Shown: piece after piece, positions 15,794 to 24,897 of the stretch
How positions within the stretch are numbered: the first letter of the stretch is position 1
How the letters are laid out: each line of letters begins with the position of its first letter
Assembly (NCBI GenBank): GCA_964441025.1
Contig: CAYTXG010000002.1
Span: 147,111 to 211,110 of the forward strand
DNA from: JAAZIN01 sp964441025
Lineage (GTDB): Bacteria > Bacillota > Dethiobacteria > DTU022
DNA: 64,000 bases
Direction of reading: 5' to 3'
Notes under the pieces: generated by a model
What the model saw: only the letters and a program-made list of their open reading frames with translations
Database searches by the model: none
What the model was told of the DNA's origin: nothing
Made by a program: the position numbers and the translations under genes

Positions 15794-16597
15794 TTGGATC
15801 CTTTGCTGCTAAAAGTATTGATGGGAGCCGCCATCGGCATTGCCTTTGTGTTGCCCGGCATAAGCGCCGGCACAGTAATTCTGATTCTCGGTTTCTACAA
15901 AGAGCTCATCGACGATCTTTCCAGTTTCCATCTCCGCCCCTACCTGCTCCACCTCTGCGGCGGCGCCGCCGCCGCCCTGGCCGGGGTGAAGGTAATCGGC
16001 TATCTCCTGGATAATCACAGGGATCCCCTTCTGGCTTTCCTCCTGGGGATGCTCGTCGCCTCGGTCCGAGTGATCCTCTTTCGTGATGGGAAAATAATCA
16101 AGCTGCGCCCCTGGGGAGTCATCCTGGGGATCACCGCCTTCCTGGCAGCCTTTTTTCTCTTCAGCAGTCCCGCTCCCGGATGGACCGCCCTGCCCTCCGT
16201 TACCCCCGTTCATTTTTTTGCCGGCGGTGTTGTCGCCGGGGCTACAATGATCCTGCCCGGCATTTCGGGCAGCTCCTCACTGGTGATCATGAACCTCTAT
16301 GACGATGTAATATTTGCCGTAAACAACTGGGAGTGGCTGAAGCTGCTTCCTTTCGCCGCCGGTGCGCTCACCGGTATTTTCGTGCTGGCCCGCCTTCTCT
16401 CCGCCCTGTACCGGCGCCACCAGGATACCGTCTCCCTGGTGCTCACCGGCCTGGTCCTGGGCTCCGTCCGCTCCCTGCTCCCCCAGTCCTTCAGCGCCGC
16501 CGTTGTCATCGCCGCCCTGGCCGGTGCCTCCATCGTGCTGGCCCTGACCTGGAATACGGGCCGCGGCAGGACAGACCAAATAACCATTTCCGGCTAG
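15794..16597 (+). CDS. DUF368 protein, probable undecaprenyl-phosphate translocase (PopT family)
   Basis: A 267-residue integral membrane protein with eight or nine hydrophobic segments. It has the duplicated DUF368 signatures: VLPGISAGTVILILGFYKEL near the N-terminus and ILPGISGSSSLVIMNLYDDV near residue 157. Published work assigned DUF368 members as carriers that return undecaprenyl phosphate to the inner leaflet. Applying that here is by family only, but it fits a genome rich in lipid-linked glycan assembly. The start is TTG at 15794 with AGAGG just upstream. It stands alone between a divergent GT-C gene and a convergent glucosaminidase gene. Confidence 0.85.
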   Translation: MDPLLLKVLMGAAIGIAFVLPGISAGTVILILGFYKELIDDLSSFHLRPYLLHLCGGAAAALAGVKVIGYLLDNHRDPLLAFLLGMLVASVRVILFRDGKIIKLRPWGVILGITAFLAAFFLFSSPAPGWTALPSVTPVHFFAGGVVAGATMILPGISGSSSLVIMNLYDDVIFAVNNWEWLKLLPFAAGALTGIFVLARLLSALYRRHQDTVSLVLTGLVLGSVRSLLPQSFSAAVVIAALAGASIVLALTWNTGRGRTDQITISG

Positions 16598-16669
16598 AGA
16601 GCGCCGCAAGCAAAACCCCACCCCCGATCGCGAGAACACACTCGCAGCAGCCAAAGCAGCAGCGCACGC

Positions 16670-16695
16670 AAAAAAAGCCCCCTTGCGGGGGCTTT
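16670..16695 (-). terminator. Rho-independent terminator
   Basis: GCCCCC-TTGC-GGGGGC (16677-16692) with seven T residues following on the minus strand, 16 bases past the glucosaminidase stop. AAA/TTT flanks also let it work for the DUF368 gene on the other strand. Confidence 0.9.
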
Positions 16696-16710
16696 CACTC
16701 CAAGCAGGCC

Positions 16711-18633
16711 CTACTCCTGGTAGCGCGGAATGTCAAAAATCAGCGTATATTTCTCCACCATGTCATAGAGACCGCGGATCCGCGAAACCTGCTTGGCAGC
16801 CCAACCGATATCGGTGGCATACTGGTGGGCGCCTGGATTGTTCGGATTCCACCTCATCTTGTAAAGAGTATTCTGGTAATAGGAAGAATTGTTCACATAG
16901 CTGTCGGAAGCAAATCTGGCCCCGCCCGCGATAGCCGACTCGGGTGTGAACCAGCGCTCCTTGTAAGCACGCTGGGAACCGTGATAGTAGGGATTGTCAT
17001 CATAGGCGCCGATACCGAACATGTTGTAGACTGTGACGTATTCCTGATCGGGGAAGAGATTGTCACTGTCCTTTACCTCAATGCCGTTGGCCAGCTGGCT
17101 TGTACCGTTTCCCGTTTCATGCAGCCCCAGGGATACCAGGAAAATCTCATTAATATTGTTGGCCCCTCCGGCCTGCATAAAAACCGAACCGGTGCCGTTA
17201 AGGATCCCTTTTCCGGCAAGGATCCTGTCGAGATCCGCAACAGTTGATCCGGCGCTTCCCGAAAGCTGCAGAAACTGGAACATCGATACATCGGAAAATG
17301 TACCGGTGACAACCTGGCAGTACCTCCCGCAGACCCATCCTTCCTTGCCGCTCACCCTGATCCTGTACCACGTTCCCTCCGTGCCCTGCTCCGTGCCCGC
17401 CTCCGCCTGGGCCTGTCCCAGGATGCCGTAGATCTGGTTTGTCCATACGCTGAGCAGCAGGCCGCCGCTGTCTCTCAACTGGGGGCTTCCGGTGGTGGGC
17501 CGCTCCCGGACCCTCAGATTGGGCGTCGCAGTGATCCGGATAGACTCCGTTCCCGAACCATCATATCCCATATCGATAAAGTTGTACGGATCCAGGTAAT
17601 AGGCCACATCGTCACGGGGGGCGCTCTGCCATCCCCCGTAGCGATCCGTCAGTGGAGGCGAACTCAACCCCATCTGCCTGTTGACCATCCATGACAGCGT
17701 ATAGTTGTACCCGGTGAAATTAATGGTATAACCTGTGCGGATAGAGATAATTGCCACATGTAAAATACGGCGCAGCTCTACGGGGGAGACAAAGGGTTTC
17801 AGCGCCAGCAGCCTGGAGCCCAGGGCCTCCTGCTCAGCCTCCGTCAGGCTGTAGCGGGTTAAATTCAGCTCCAGGACAGCGTTATAATCAAGGAGCGCCT
17901 GCTTCATCACAGCCGTGCTGGATGCATTATTTACCGCCTGCATGGCCGAGCCAGCCGTGGGCTTTGCCGCCGCCACGGCGCTATTAAAGTCACCTTTAAA
18001 CTGCTCCAGCGAGGCAAACCCCTGCTGCGGCCTTTTTGCCATGAGCGTGTTCAGGACGCCTGTCTGGATGCTGCGGCTGAGCCTGCCGTATTCGGCCAGG
18101 TTCAACCCTATCTGCGAAGCCCTGGCAATAATCACCTCTTCCAGTGCCTCCGTGGTGGCGGCTCCATTCAGCTCGGCCAGGATTTCGGCTACCGCGTCGT
18201 TTGTTTTAAGGGTGTACTGGAGTTTGCCGTCCTCTCCCAGACTGACAGTATATATTTCCGCCGGCATGGCCGCTTTCTTGGCCGTGCTGCTGGAGGTGTA
18301 TTGGTGAACATTAAAGGGCTCACCTCTTAGCACAGCTCTAACATACGCATCCAGTATGTCATTATAATCTATATAGTCATCTCCACTAGACAGCAAAGCT
18401 ATCACTTCTAATGTTTCATCTCTGTAATGATTATATAGGGAGTCAGAAATACCTAGTACATGCCGGGTATAAGAATCAAGAAGCAAATCGTAATTATATT
18501 CATAATACTTACCATCTTTTCCTTTTAATACGTAAGCTGAAACAGCTGCATTTACAGGCGCAACGTACAATAAAATTGCCAAGAATCCTAGGACAGCGCT
18601 TACTACTAATTTTATAGGTTTACGGGTTCCCAT
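16711..18633 (-). CDS. Secreted SH3 and glucosaminidase-domain protein (wall hydrolase)
   Basis: A 640-residue exported protein. Its signal or anchor segment is at about 8-29 (LVVSAVLGFLAILLYVAPVNA). A helical region of unknown role runs to about 330. An SH3-like domain follows at about 370-440 (NLRVRERPTTGSPQL to WYRIRVSGKEGWVCG), then a C-terminal endo-beta-N-acetylglucosaminidase domain. In that domain IFLVSLGLHETGNGTSQLA carries the probable catalytic Glu and VYNMFGIGAYDDNPY follows, as in LytD/GH73-like enzymes. It would cut peptidoglycan glycan strands. It lies 30 bases after the solenoid-protein gene and is followed by a strong terminator, so the two form an operon. Confidence 0.87.
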   Translation of the reverse strand: MGTRKPIKLVVSAVLGFLAILLYVAPVNAAVSAYVLKGKDGKYYEYNYDLLLDSYTRHVLGISDSLYNHYRDETLEVIALLSSGDDYIDYNDILDAYVRAVLRGEPFNVHQYTSSSTAKKAAMPAEIYTVSLGEDGKLQYTLKTNDAVAEILAELNGAATTEALEEVIIARASQIGLNLAEYGRLSRSIQTGVLNTLMAKRPQQGFASLEQFKGDFNSAVAAAKPTAGSAMQAVNNASSTAVMKQALLDYNAVLELNLTRYSLTEAEQEALGSRLLALKPFVSPVELRRILHVAIISIRTGYTINFTGYNYTLSWMVNRQMGLSSPPLTDRYGGWQSAPRDDVAYYLDPYNFIDMGYDGSGTESIRITATPNLRVRERPTTGSPQLRDSGGLLLSVWTNQIYGILGQAQAEAGTEQGTEGTWYRIRVSGKEGWVCGRYCQVVTGTFSDVSMFQFLQLSGSAGSTVADLDRILAGKGILNGTGSVFMQAGGANNINEIFLVSLGLHETGNGTSQLANGIEVKDSDNLFPDQEYVTVYNMFGIGAYDDNPYYHGSQRAYKERWFTPESAIAGGARFASDSYVNNSSYYQNTLYKMRWNPNNPGAHQYATDIGWAAKQVSRIRGLYDMVEKYTLIFDIPRYQE

Positions 18634-18663
18634 GCCCGGACACTCCCTTTATTCCAATAGGCG

Positions 18664-20067
18664 CTATGGATTTCTCCTCACTGAAACATTCCCTCTTATA
18701 GCTTTGTTTTCCTCAATGTCACCCCTGAAAACTTTCTCGTCGGCCATATACTTTAGTGAAACTCCGCCCACACTTACTGAGTAATTCCAGGGATCAGAAT
18801 AAATAAGTCTTACAATTACCAATTTAGCCCCAAGTTCTAACGGCATAGTTATAAACTCTGCCACTGGATCTACCGGCTTCGGATCTTTGGGCGGCTCCTC
18901 AGGAGTAGTCGGTGTCGACGGGGTAGCAGGTTTGGACGGCGCCGGGTCCTTGGTCTTATCCTTTGCAGTCTCTTTGCCGGCCGTCTCCCCCTTCGGCTTG
19001 TCGGCCGAAACCTCTTCGCCCGCCACCACCGCCTTGATCCCCCTGGCCAGCTCCACGCTGCCCGGATTCTGCTCAATATTGGCGCCGGGCGCATTTATCC
19101 TGACCCGCCCGATGCTGCCGCCCCCCGTGACCCCGGCGGCGCCGTTCAGCTCCATGTATTCAACCGCAGCCCCCTGAGCCAGGTGAACCATCACGGTCCC
19201 CCCGGATGCTTCCACCAGCAGGGTTTCGACAGTGCCGGGACCAATTTCAAGAAAAATCCCCCTGCCGGCAGCCGATACCTTCTCCACCGCACCGGAAATC
19301 TTGAACAGCCCTGCAGCACCAACGGTGATCTCGCCAACCTGCCCTTCTCCCGTCAGCTCCAGCGGCGCTCCGGCCTCCAGCGATTCAACGACCGCCCCCT
19401 CTTTGAGGGCAATCACCGCCTCCCCGGCATCTTCGCCAATGCAAAGACTCATCATCACCCCGCCGAGGAATGTAATCCGCGCCCCCGGTTCCGCCACAAA
19501 AACAGTTTCAAAATCGCCCTCCAGCTCGATTTCCGCCGCCGTCTCGATGTACAGCTCACCGATGCGGCCTTCGCCGGAAAGCCCGTCCGTTGAAAGGCTG
19601 CTCTCACCCTGAATGGTGATTTTCTCCACAATACTGCTTCCCCTGAGGACAACCCTGACCTTGCCTCCATCTCTGTTGATCACCAGGTTTTTGATCGACG
19701 TGTCCTCAAAAACCACTGTATCTTCGCCGCCGCCCTGGACCAGGACTGTATCCTCAACGCATACATTGACCAGGTCGGCACAACCGTCACCGATAGCTGC
19801 AGTAAGTATAAGATCGCCCGCCACCCTGGTATTTTGCAGTTTAACGCCCGGCGCACTGATCCTGAGAGGGCCCTCCACTGTTTCCAGATCAGAAGGGCCG
19901 TAAGTGCCCGGCTCCATGATCTCCTTCAACTGCTGCCAGCCTGCCTCTTCCATGCCCCCGCCCCTGAAGCCCGGGCTGACCAGAAAATAGAGGTTCAGGC
20001 AAAGGGATAGAACCAGGAAAGCATATACTATTAACGGATGTTTTAACGGCTGCCTTCTTTTTTTCAT
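18664..20067 (-). CDS. Membrane-anchored beta-solenoid protein, unknown function
   Basis: A 467-residue protein with a basic N-terminus and one membrane segment (about 12-30, IVYAFLVLSLCLNLYFLVS). It continues with some 300 residues of short repeating strands (for example GQVGEITVGAAGLFKISGA), rich in Gly, Val and Glu and suggestive of a solenoid like bactofilin or pectate-lyase folds. A Lys/Pro/Thr linker lies at about 350-400 (PAPSKPATPSTPTTPEEPP), and a small C-terminal domain may pair with wall components. I recognise no catalytic motif. It is just upstream of the glucosaminidase and likely made with it, so a scaffold or wall-spanning role is possible. Confidence 0.72.
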   Translation of the reverse strand: MKKRRQPLKHPLIVYAFLVLSLCLNLYFLVSPGFRGGGMEEAGWQQLKEIMEPGTYGPSDLETVEGPLRISAPGVKLQNTRVAGDLILTAAIGDGCADLVNVCVEDTVLVQGGGEDTVVFEDTSIKNLVINRDGGKVRVVLRGSSIVEKITIQGESSLSTDGLSGEGRIGELYIETAAEIELEGDFETVFVAEPGARITFLGGVMMSLCIGEDAGEAVIALKEGAVVESLEAGAPLELTGEGQVGEITVGAAGLFKISGAVEKVSAAGRGIFLEIGPGTVETLLVEASGGTVMVHLAQGAAVEYMELNGAAGVTGGGSIGRVRINAPGANIEQNPGSVELARGIKAVVAGEEVSADKPKGETAGKETAKDKTKDPAPSKPATPSTPTTPEEPPKDPKPVDPVAEFITMPLELGAKLVIVRLIYSDPWNYSVSVGGVSLKYMADEKVFRGDIEENKAIRGNVSVRRNP

Positions 20068-20255
20068 TGATTGCCCTCTCCCTGCATATGATCATGTTTG
20101 CTCCTTAGACAATATTAGACATTTAAAGACAGACTCCTGCTTCCTCTTTAAGGTAATTTTTGCTTAATCAGGTGAGCTCAGGTTCTTTTTGTCTGGCAAC
20201 CCAGGTCCTGCAAATTGATCCCTCTTTTCTTTAGCAAATACTACCACCATAAAGC
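20068..20255. other. Intergenic region upstream of the solenoid-protein gene
   Basis: About 190 AT-rich bases that should hold the leftward promoter. A TAATAT box near 20115 is possible but has no good -35. GGGAGAGGG just before 20067 is the ribosome site. Nothing else is recognised. Confidence 0.35.
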
Positions 20256-20296
20256 AAAAAAAAGGGCCGCCCCCAACCCGGTAAGGGCGGTAGCCC
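20256..20296 (-). terminator. Terminator-like hairpin facing left, upstream of wecB
   Basis: GGGCTACCGCCC and GGGCGGCCC pair with a small mismatch, and eight T residues follow on the minus strand. It would stop leftward transcription that runs antisense through wecB. On the plus strand there is no T run. Confidence 0.55.
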
Positions 20297-20374
20297 AAAA
20301 AGAGCTCTTATGTTATGATCAGCTGGGGAGCGGAAAATTTAAATAAAATACGAGATATTCTGGGGGATAGAGCG

Positions 20375-21532
20375 TTGCCCACAATTTTGGCCGTGTTCGG
20401 CACCCGCCCGGAAGCGATAAAAATGGCCCCTCTTATCCGGGCACTGATAGAAACGCCTGCCATTGAAACCCTGACTGCCGTTACGGCGCAGCATCGCGAG
20501 ATGCTGGACCAGGTCCTGGAGCTCTTCGATATCATTCCCGAATACGATCTTGACCTGATGCAGAGCCGGCAAACCCTGACCGGAATCACCTGCGGCTCGC
20601 TGACGGGGCTGGAGCAGGTCCTGCGCCGGGCCGGGCCGGACCTGGTGCTGGTGCACGGCGACACCACCACCACCTTTGCCGCAGCCCTTGCCGCTTTTTA
20701 CCAGGGGACCCCTGTAGGCCACGTCGAGGCCGGGTTGCGCACCTTCAACAAAAAGAGCCCCTTTCCGGAGGAACTCAACCGCCGCCTCACCGGCGCCCTG
20801 GCGGACCTGCACTTCGCCCCCACCGGGACGGCCCGGGATAACCTGCTTCGCGAAGGGATCCCCGCGGAAACTATTTTCGTCACCGGCAACACGGTCATCG
20901 ATGCCCTGCAGACCACGGTGCGCCCTGATTTTGTATTCCCCGATCCACTCCTGCACGGCATAGATTTCAACCGGCCGGTGCTCCTTGCCGAGGTGCACCG
21001 CCGCGAGAGCTGGGGCGAACCCCTGGAAGCGATCTGCCGCGCTTTCCTGCGCCTTGTGCAGGATTTGCAGCTGCCGCTCATCTTCCCCGTCCACCCCAAC
21101 CCCGCGGTGCGGGAAACAGTGGAGCGGATTCTAGCCGGCCAACCCCACATTTTTCTTCTAGAGCCGCTGGACACCGCCACCTTTCACAACCTCATGCAGC
21201 GCTGCAGGCTCATTCTGACTGATTCCGGCGGCATCCAGGAGGAGGCCCCCTCCCTGGGCCGCCCGGTACTGGTGCTGCGGGATGTAACAGAGCGGCCCGA
21301 AGCGGTGGAGGCCGGCACAGTCCAGGTTGTCGGCACCTCCGAAGAAGGGGTGTACAGCACCGCCAGGCGCCTGCTGGAGAACCCGGCTGCCTACGAAGCC
21401 ATGTCCAGGGCCGTGAACCCCTATGGAGATGGGAAAGCCTCCCTGCGAATCCGGGAGGCCATCCTTTATTATTTCGGTCTGCGCACGGGGCGCAACCCCG
21501 ACTTTGTCCCCGGCGAACCTGCCCGGGATTAG
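20375..21532 (+). CDS. wecB: UDP-N-acetylglucosamine 2-epimerase (non-hydrolysing)
   Basis: Makes UDP-ManNAc from UDP-GlcNAc in the cytoplasm. The N-terminus ILAVFGTRPEAIKMAPLIRAL is the family signature, followed by VLVHGDTTTTFAAAL, VGHVEAGLRT, PFPEELNRR, VTGNTVIDAL, HRRESWG and the C-terminal DSGGIQEEAPSLGRPVLVLR. Length (385) is normal. I prefer the TTG at 20375, preceded by GGGGGA; an ATG at 20315 adds 20 residues and has no ribosome site. Its product is the substrate of the WecC-type dehydrogenase at 62.6 kb, linking the two distant loci. The end overlaps the convergent next gene by four bases. Confidence 0.93.
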   Translation: MPTILAVFGTRPEAIKMAPLIRALIETPAIETLTAVTAQHREMLDQVLELFDIIPEYDLDLMQSRQTLTGITCGSLTGLEQVLRRAGPDLVLVHGDTTTTFAAALAAFYQGTPVGHVEAGLRTFNKKSPFPEELNRRLTGALADLHFAPTGTARDNLLREGIPAETIFVTGNTVIDALQTTVRPDFVFPDPLLHGIDFNRPVLLAEVHRRESWGEPLEAICRAFLRLVQDLQLPLIFPVHPNPAVRETVERILAGQPHIFLLEPLDTATFHNLMQRCRLILTDSGGIQEEAPSLGRPVLVLRDVTERPEAVEAGTVQVVGTSEEGVYSTARRLLENPAAYEAMSRAVNPYGDGKASLRIREAILYYFGLRTGRNPDFVPGEPARD

Positions 21533-22200
21533 GATCTGCTCCCCTTATCCCCCCCACTTCCACCTTCCTGCGAGCCGGCGCCTGGTACGGCGGAAGGACC
21601 ATCCCCTTTGCCGAATCCGGGCCAGGGGAGATCTGCCTGCGCCTTAACTCCGGCAACCAGGGTATACACAAGTCTCTCCAGGAACTCTTTGTAATCCTGG
21701 GAGGCCCTTCCCGATATTTCTGAAGCGGACAGCAGCACGGCGCGGTGTCTTTCAAGAGCGATAATGCTGTCGCGCAGACGTTTCCGCACAGTCTTCAAAC
21801 TGTAATGACAGGGCAGCCGGTGCCCCCCCGGCAGGACCACAATGGTGCGCCCTCCTCCCTGCTCCCGCCCCTCCAGCAGCTCCACCACGGTTGATGTGTT
21901 TACATAGCTGTGGCAGCCGTCATTTTTCCCCACAGTTTCCCTTGTTTTCAGCGGCGCCAGGACCAGGGTAGGTGAAAGGGGCAAAGGCAGTCCCTGCCTG
22001 TAGTGCAAAAATTCCGCCTGGTTCCGCCGGGCCGCCTCCAGATCAACGCTGAAGAGGCGGGCCAGGCGGCGCAGATTCCACTTCACAGTGCGCCCATCCG
22101 TAAAAACATCCCCCTCTTCTGTAAAAACAAGGGTGGCATTGCCCCCCTCCACGCTGTAATAGGGAACAAGGGCCGCCAGGCAGTCTTTCCAGCGTTCCAT
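21529..22200 (-). CDS. Possible ComK-like transcription factor
   Basis: A 223-residue cytoplasmic protein. The middle part has the spacing of the ComK family: LPLPLSPTLVLAPLKTRE (about 72-89), a segment with CHSYVNTSTVVELLE, then RTIVVLPGGHRLPCHYS and LKTVRKRLRDSI, resembling ComK's FPT...C.WI...H and NG...L..S. The C-terminal 35 residues are Gly/Ser-rich and disordered. If correct it would activate competence-type or other genes, but the match is distant and made by eye. Monocistronic, convergent with wecB. Confidence 0.4.
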   Translation of the reverse strand: MERWKDCLAALVPYYSVEGGNATLVFTEEGDVFTDGRTVKWNLRRLARLFSVDLEAARRNQAEFLHYRQGLPLPLSPTLVLAPLKTRETVGKNDGCHSYVNTSTVVELLEGREQGGGRTIVVLPGGHRLPCHYSLKTVRKRLRDSIIALERHRAVLLSASEISGRASQDYKEFLERLVYTLVAGVKAQADLPWPGFGKGDGPSAVPGAGSQEGGSGGDKGSRS

Positions 22201-22400
22201 GGGATCACCTCAGTACCAGTTAGTTGATGGACAAAAACTTTTTGATGCAATGTACGCCCGGCAGCGATGTCCCAACTGGCCGTCTACCCTTATTGACGCT
22301 TCTTTTATTGCCGCATACTGCATGTTATTCAACTGGCTGCCCATTGTGTATATCAGGGGGGACACTTCCGGTTATATATTTCTGGCTAATATGGCGGCGA

Positions 22401-22588
22401 TCATGAAAAGTCATAAAGGTAGATCGAGGCTCCATCCGCCCTGTAAAATCAACTATATTTCCCTTTGCATCCAGGTATGAGAAAAAATATATTCGTAGGC
22501 TTCCTCGCCGGCCCAGGATCCTGTTTCGGCTAAAGTAATCGAAGATCTGGTAGCTTCCCTCAGCGATTGGAACATAGGATAGTAGACC
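22401..22588 (-). pseudogene. Relic of a GT-C glycosyltransferase gene (deletion plus frameshift)
   Basis: Reading leftwards, the frame gives VPIAEGSYQIFDYFSRNRILG, matching the gene at 13883-15457 (VIAEGSYQIFTYFKDNRILG). It then jumps directly to FSYLDAKGNIVDFTG, which matches that protein's C-terminus. About 115 residues are missing. A one-base shift then restores GASIYLYDFS followed by TGA, again the same C-terminus. Upstream the frame is closed by TAG at 22591. It is therefore the decayed 3' end of a third close paralogue. Confidence 0.8.
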
Positions 22589-22601
22589 CTATTTAACCGC
22601 T

Positions 22602-24149
22602 TTACTGTGCTGATCTATTTTTGCGGTAATAGAATAGCGGGGTGCCGTACTCCTCCATGACCAGCTCTATTTCCCCGTATTTGCTGAGTTCCCTAAAATG
22701 GTTTCCTATAATCTCTCTATCTTGATGCGAAACAAGAATATAACATTTTTGCAGCTCTTTGATTTCCAGGATATCGATATCATCAACGCCTCCAATCTCG
22801 TTGTTCAAAGATACTATGCCTGCGCCAAAGATAACATTTTTCACGTTATCCTCTATATTTTTACCTATCTTTTCATTGCCGTGACCCATCTTGAATGTAT
22901 ATGCAGGTATGGCGAGATAATAAACATAAAGCATTTCATCATCCTTGATATTCTCTTCCAGATAGTCTATTAAGGGATTTATCTCATTTCTGGCGACATG
23001 CCTATTTTCTTCCTTCAAGTAACCCAATGAGCCGCAGTTGCTTAAAAAAAGGGTGATGAGCAGACCAATGCTCACGACATTTCTGGCAAAGCCCTTACCT
23101 TTAAAGGTGATACTATCCAGGGCTGTAAAGATATAGATAACCATGATGGGGTATAAAAAAAGCACCAGCCTGTTGCAAAAAGGATATTTACCAATAAAGG
23201 ATGCGCATAAGGCCAAGAATACACTGATATAAACAACAATGTGATATTTTGTTATTCTGAACCATGATATTATGAAACCGCAAGCAGCCAGGATTCCTAC
23301 AAAGCTCATATTGCACCTATGATAGAAGAGGAAGTCCTTGGCTATAAAAAATATTTTTTAAATATCTGATAAACTTAGAGGGAGCAAGGGGAAATTGTAG
23401 TCCAGAAAAAAGCCAATTAGAAATTCATTGCCGGCAACTGGCTTTATCCATACCACATAGTTAACAATGAAGCTCAGTCCAATCAACAGCCCACCTGCCG
23501 CTATATTTATCGTCTTCTTTATATTTTTATCAATGGCGTTTTTTATGAATTCATAGGAGAGGACCCCTCCGATAAAAAATATGGTGATATATGAAAGCCA
23601 GGGGAAGATAGCGAAAATGAGAAGAAGGAAATTTAGATTGAAATATTTTTCGCTGTATAGATAGTAGAGATAAAGTATGACCAATACGGATAGAAGATCT
23701 GTCATGTATGGTTTAAATTCATTGGCATAGTATAGCAATATTGTCATGCTTGATAAAAAGGCTACTCCGGCGATGGGATACTTTATTTTAAAGACCTTTT
23801 CCAGGACCTTGTAGGCCAGGAATAGAGCAAGAATATATGAGAATAGGGAAAATACTCGTAGGGTAAACTCTGTATAACCGAACAACTCTGTGATTATTTT
23901 AACGGTATACAGGTATAGGATTGGAGGTCCCTGATTCCATAAAAATTCTCCCTTTGCCAGGTCCCCAAAACTTCTTTCTGTAAAAGAAAATGCCAGCATG
24001 GCCTCATCTAGCCAGAGAGACCTGTTGGTTGCATATAATAGAAATACCAGATAGAAGCTGAGACAGATCATGAGCAGGGATAGAGCCCATATTATTTTTG
24101 CAGCACTATCCCTGTCATTTAAATAGTTGTCAGAGAATTTTTGTAACAT
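22602..24149 (-). pseudogene. GT-C (GT39-like) membrane glycosyltransferase interrupted by one stop codon
   Basis: Two frames of 263 and 235 codons are in the same phase, separated only by TAA at 23360-23358; together they make a 515-residue protein of the normal GT-C length. The N-terminal part has YATNRSLWLDEAMLAFSF, the acidic GT-C motif, and YYANEFKPYMTDLLS. Sequence across the stop (PLSLSDI, stop, KIFFIAKDFLFYHRCNMSFVG) stays open and hydrophobic, and aligns with the paralogues at PPRSYAELLW and PPASLADLGW. Codon use is AT-rich compared with neighbours. Either a recent nonsense mutation or readthrough explains it. It lies beside an IS66 remnant. Confidence 0.8.
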
Positions 24150-24745
24150 TATCCGATTACCTTCTGCCTGATAATTTGGCAGTCGCCTCGCGATCTTCTT
24201 CGTGCAGCACCCGGAGTTGCTTCATCACCATGCACAATATTGCATCTTGACACAAGCTCATGCAGCCGCCCATAAAGAGGCCCGGGCCGGAGCCCATCAG
24301 ATTTGATCATCCAATTGGCCATGGCCCGGCGGGAAAGCCCGATACTCAACCGGGAGAGGCTTTTTCCCAGGCGGTAGAAGGGCGGGCCGTCAACATATTT
24401 GCCCGTCATGATGTGAGCAATGGCCGAAGGTGGGGCTATACTTCCCGGCAGAGGCGGCGCCGACATGGGCGCGGTGATTATGGGGGTGCTAATTCCTTCC
24501 CGCTCGCGGCGGCAGGTGTAAACATGACTGATATGATTTTCCAGAACTGCCTGAGCCCCAGCTTCGATAAAAGGCTGAAACTGATACTGATCGGACTGTT
24601 CGCTGGTGAGGCCAAAGCACTGCTTCTGACCGGGTCGGAATTGTTCTCCATACCATGATACTTTGGCCGTGAGTTCCGCGATCTGCCGCTCCTGAAGGGC
24701 ACATCCGTTTTGCAGCTCCTGGATCAACTGAGCGCTGTTTTTCAT
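24149..24745 (-). pseudogene. IS66-family transposase (TnpC) remnant
   Basis: The 198-residue frame begins like IS66 TnpC: QELQNGCALQERQIAELTAKVSWYGEQFRPGQ, then FGLTSEQSDQ. The zinc-binding part is shortened. After it come SAIAHIMTGKYVDGPPFYRLGKSLSRL, LSRRAMANWMIK, and LYGRLHELVSRCNIVHGDEATPG, which correspond to the family's catalytic-core entry. The remaining two-thirds is missing and small indels are evident, so it is inactive. No TnpA or TnpB companion was found. Confidence 0.85.
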
Positions 24746-24897
24746 TCTTGGTTACTTCTCCAAAAAGGCCGAAAACCCTTTATTTTTAGGCTTTACTCGA
24801 CGTTTTAAGCACCGTTCCGGTCTTAATTCCAGGATAGGCATAACGCTGTTTGACTGTTTGATATGGTGCATAAGAATGGGCGTGGGGAATTATTTGG
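24746..24897. other. Spacer beside the IS66 remnant
   Basis: About 150 bases with no recognised gene. It may be leftover insertion-sequence DNA, but I cannot identify an end. Confidence 0.35.

Noticed and set aside
16333..17247. 304-codon plus-strand frame
   Set aside because: It overlaps the DUF368 gene, a terminator and the glucosaminidase gene, and reads as low-complexity Pro/Arg-rich sequence.
23341..23360. Frameshift between the two GT-C halves
   Set aside because: The two frames are in the same phase (48 bases between them), so only the TAA codon separates them.
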